NCBI GenBank assembly: GCA_900541575.1
Contig: UQKO01000060.1
Span: 1 to 14,865, forward strand
Direction: 5' to 3'
DNA length: 14,865 nt
From: an uncultured Prevotella sp.
GTDB lineage: Bacteria; Bacteroidota; Bacteroidia; Bacteroidales; Bacteroidaceae
A program made the translations under genes and the position numbers. Of the stretch, positions 14,571-14,865 are shown piece by piece. Each line of letters begins with the position of its first letter. Position 1 is the stretch's first letter. The notes below the pieces were generated by a model. That model made no database searches. It was not told the DNA's origin and saw only the letters and a program-made list of their open reading frames with translations.

Positions 14571-14809
14571 CCAGGGCAAGCGAAGCGACACCCTGGGGCT
14601 TCCGCATAGTAGAGTCTCCGCGCCCTGTAAGGGCAAAAGCTTTAACCCTTTATGTTGTTATTCTTACTTGATAGCTGATTTAGCGGTCTTAAAGTGGAAC
14701 ATCGTATGTATATATTTTCAACACCTGCGCCATGTCTTAAAGCTTTTGCCCTTACAGGGCGCGACTGCTCCAACACGCGATACCCAGGGTGTCGCTACGC
14801 TTGCCCTGG
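14571..14809. repeat. Long paired inverted repeat with divergent middle, REP/BIME-like
   Basis: The left arm (14571-14645) and right arm (14737-14809) are inverted copies. The inner segments, 14619-14645 and 14737-14763, are 27-bp perfect reverse complements (core GCCCTGTAAGGGCAAAAGC). The outer segments, 14571-14597 and 14783-14809, are 27 bp with one mismatch (core AGCGACACCCTGGG). The 19-21 bp between inner and outer segments do not match. A 91-bp AT-rich centre separates the arms. Each segment also has its own small hairpin. This resembles paired REP elements (BIMEs), which are moved by RAYT transposases, but no transposase lies inside. No gene is recognised between 14257 and the window end. 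Confidence 0.75.
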
Positions 14810-14865
14810 ACATCCTATGTTACCCACCAAATTTTACGCGTACTTTTTGCGTTAATATATGTAAT

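Overview
The window looks like chromosomal DNA from a member of the Bacteroidota, most likely order Bacteroidales and possibly Prevotella-like. The protein set is typical of that group. Six upstream regions carry the Bacteroidetes -7 motif TAnnTTTG, and three of these have a -33 TTTG 19-20 bp upstream. Shine-Dalgarno sequences are not obvious, and base composition is moderate and fairly even across the genes. Species cannot be set from this alone.

Layout, left to right. Bases 1-232 appear to be the 5' end of an insertion sequence that runs off the left edge: the first 21 codons of a transposase-like protein on the minus strand, preceded by three direct copies of a 16-bp motif. An initiator tRNA (tRNA-fMet) follows on the minus strand, with its own promoter and a strong hairpin terminator. 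Next come three minus-strand genes: a cytoplasmic GH13 alpha-amylase-family enzyme, fabD (malonyl-CoA:ACP transacylase) and a short cstA-type transporter. cstA is divergent from uvrB, the only large plus-strand gene, which may be transcribed almost leaderless. uvrB converges on a minus-strand OPT-family oligopeptide transporter, with a 20-bp hairpin between them. Upstream of the transporter, also on the minus strand, is an exported M13 metallopeptidase (PepO type). An 871-bp non-coding stretch follows, then a minus-strand ThDP enzyme of the short DXS-like family. The last 600 bp hold no complete gene: they contain a promoter, a palindromic repeat, a group II intron domain V-like hairpin and a pair of long inverted repeats.

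The genes are mostly separate transcription units (amylase, FabD, CstA, UvrB, OPT transporter, PepO, DXS-like), each with an intergenic gap of over 100 bp and often its own promoter. A loose theme is peptide use: PepO would cut peptides in the envelope, and OPT and CstA family members import peptides or small carbon compounds. The others are housekeeping (fatty acid initiation, nucleotide excision repair, translation initiation) or glucan metabolism.

Most of the unexplained structure is in the gaps. The best items are a four-unit tandem array of 22-bp palindromes with paired base changes (11918-12005) inside a 10-bp outer inverted repeat; a DXS-like enzyme lacking the residues that hold the glyceraldehyde-3-phosphate phosphate in true DXS; and a right-hand cluster of a degenerate group II intron 3' end next to a 27+27-bp long inverted repeat. 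I saw no CRISPR array, phage, toxin-antitoxin pair or clear defence system.
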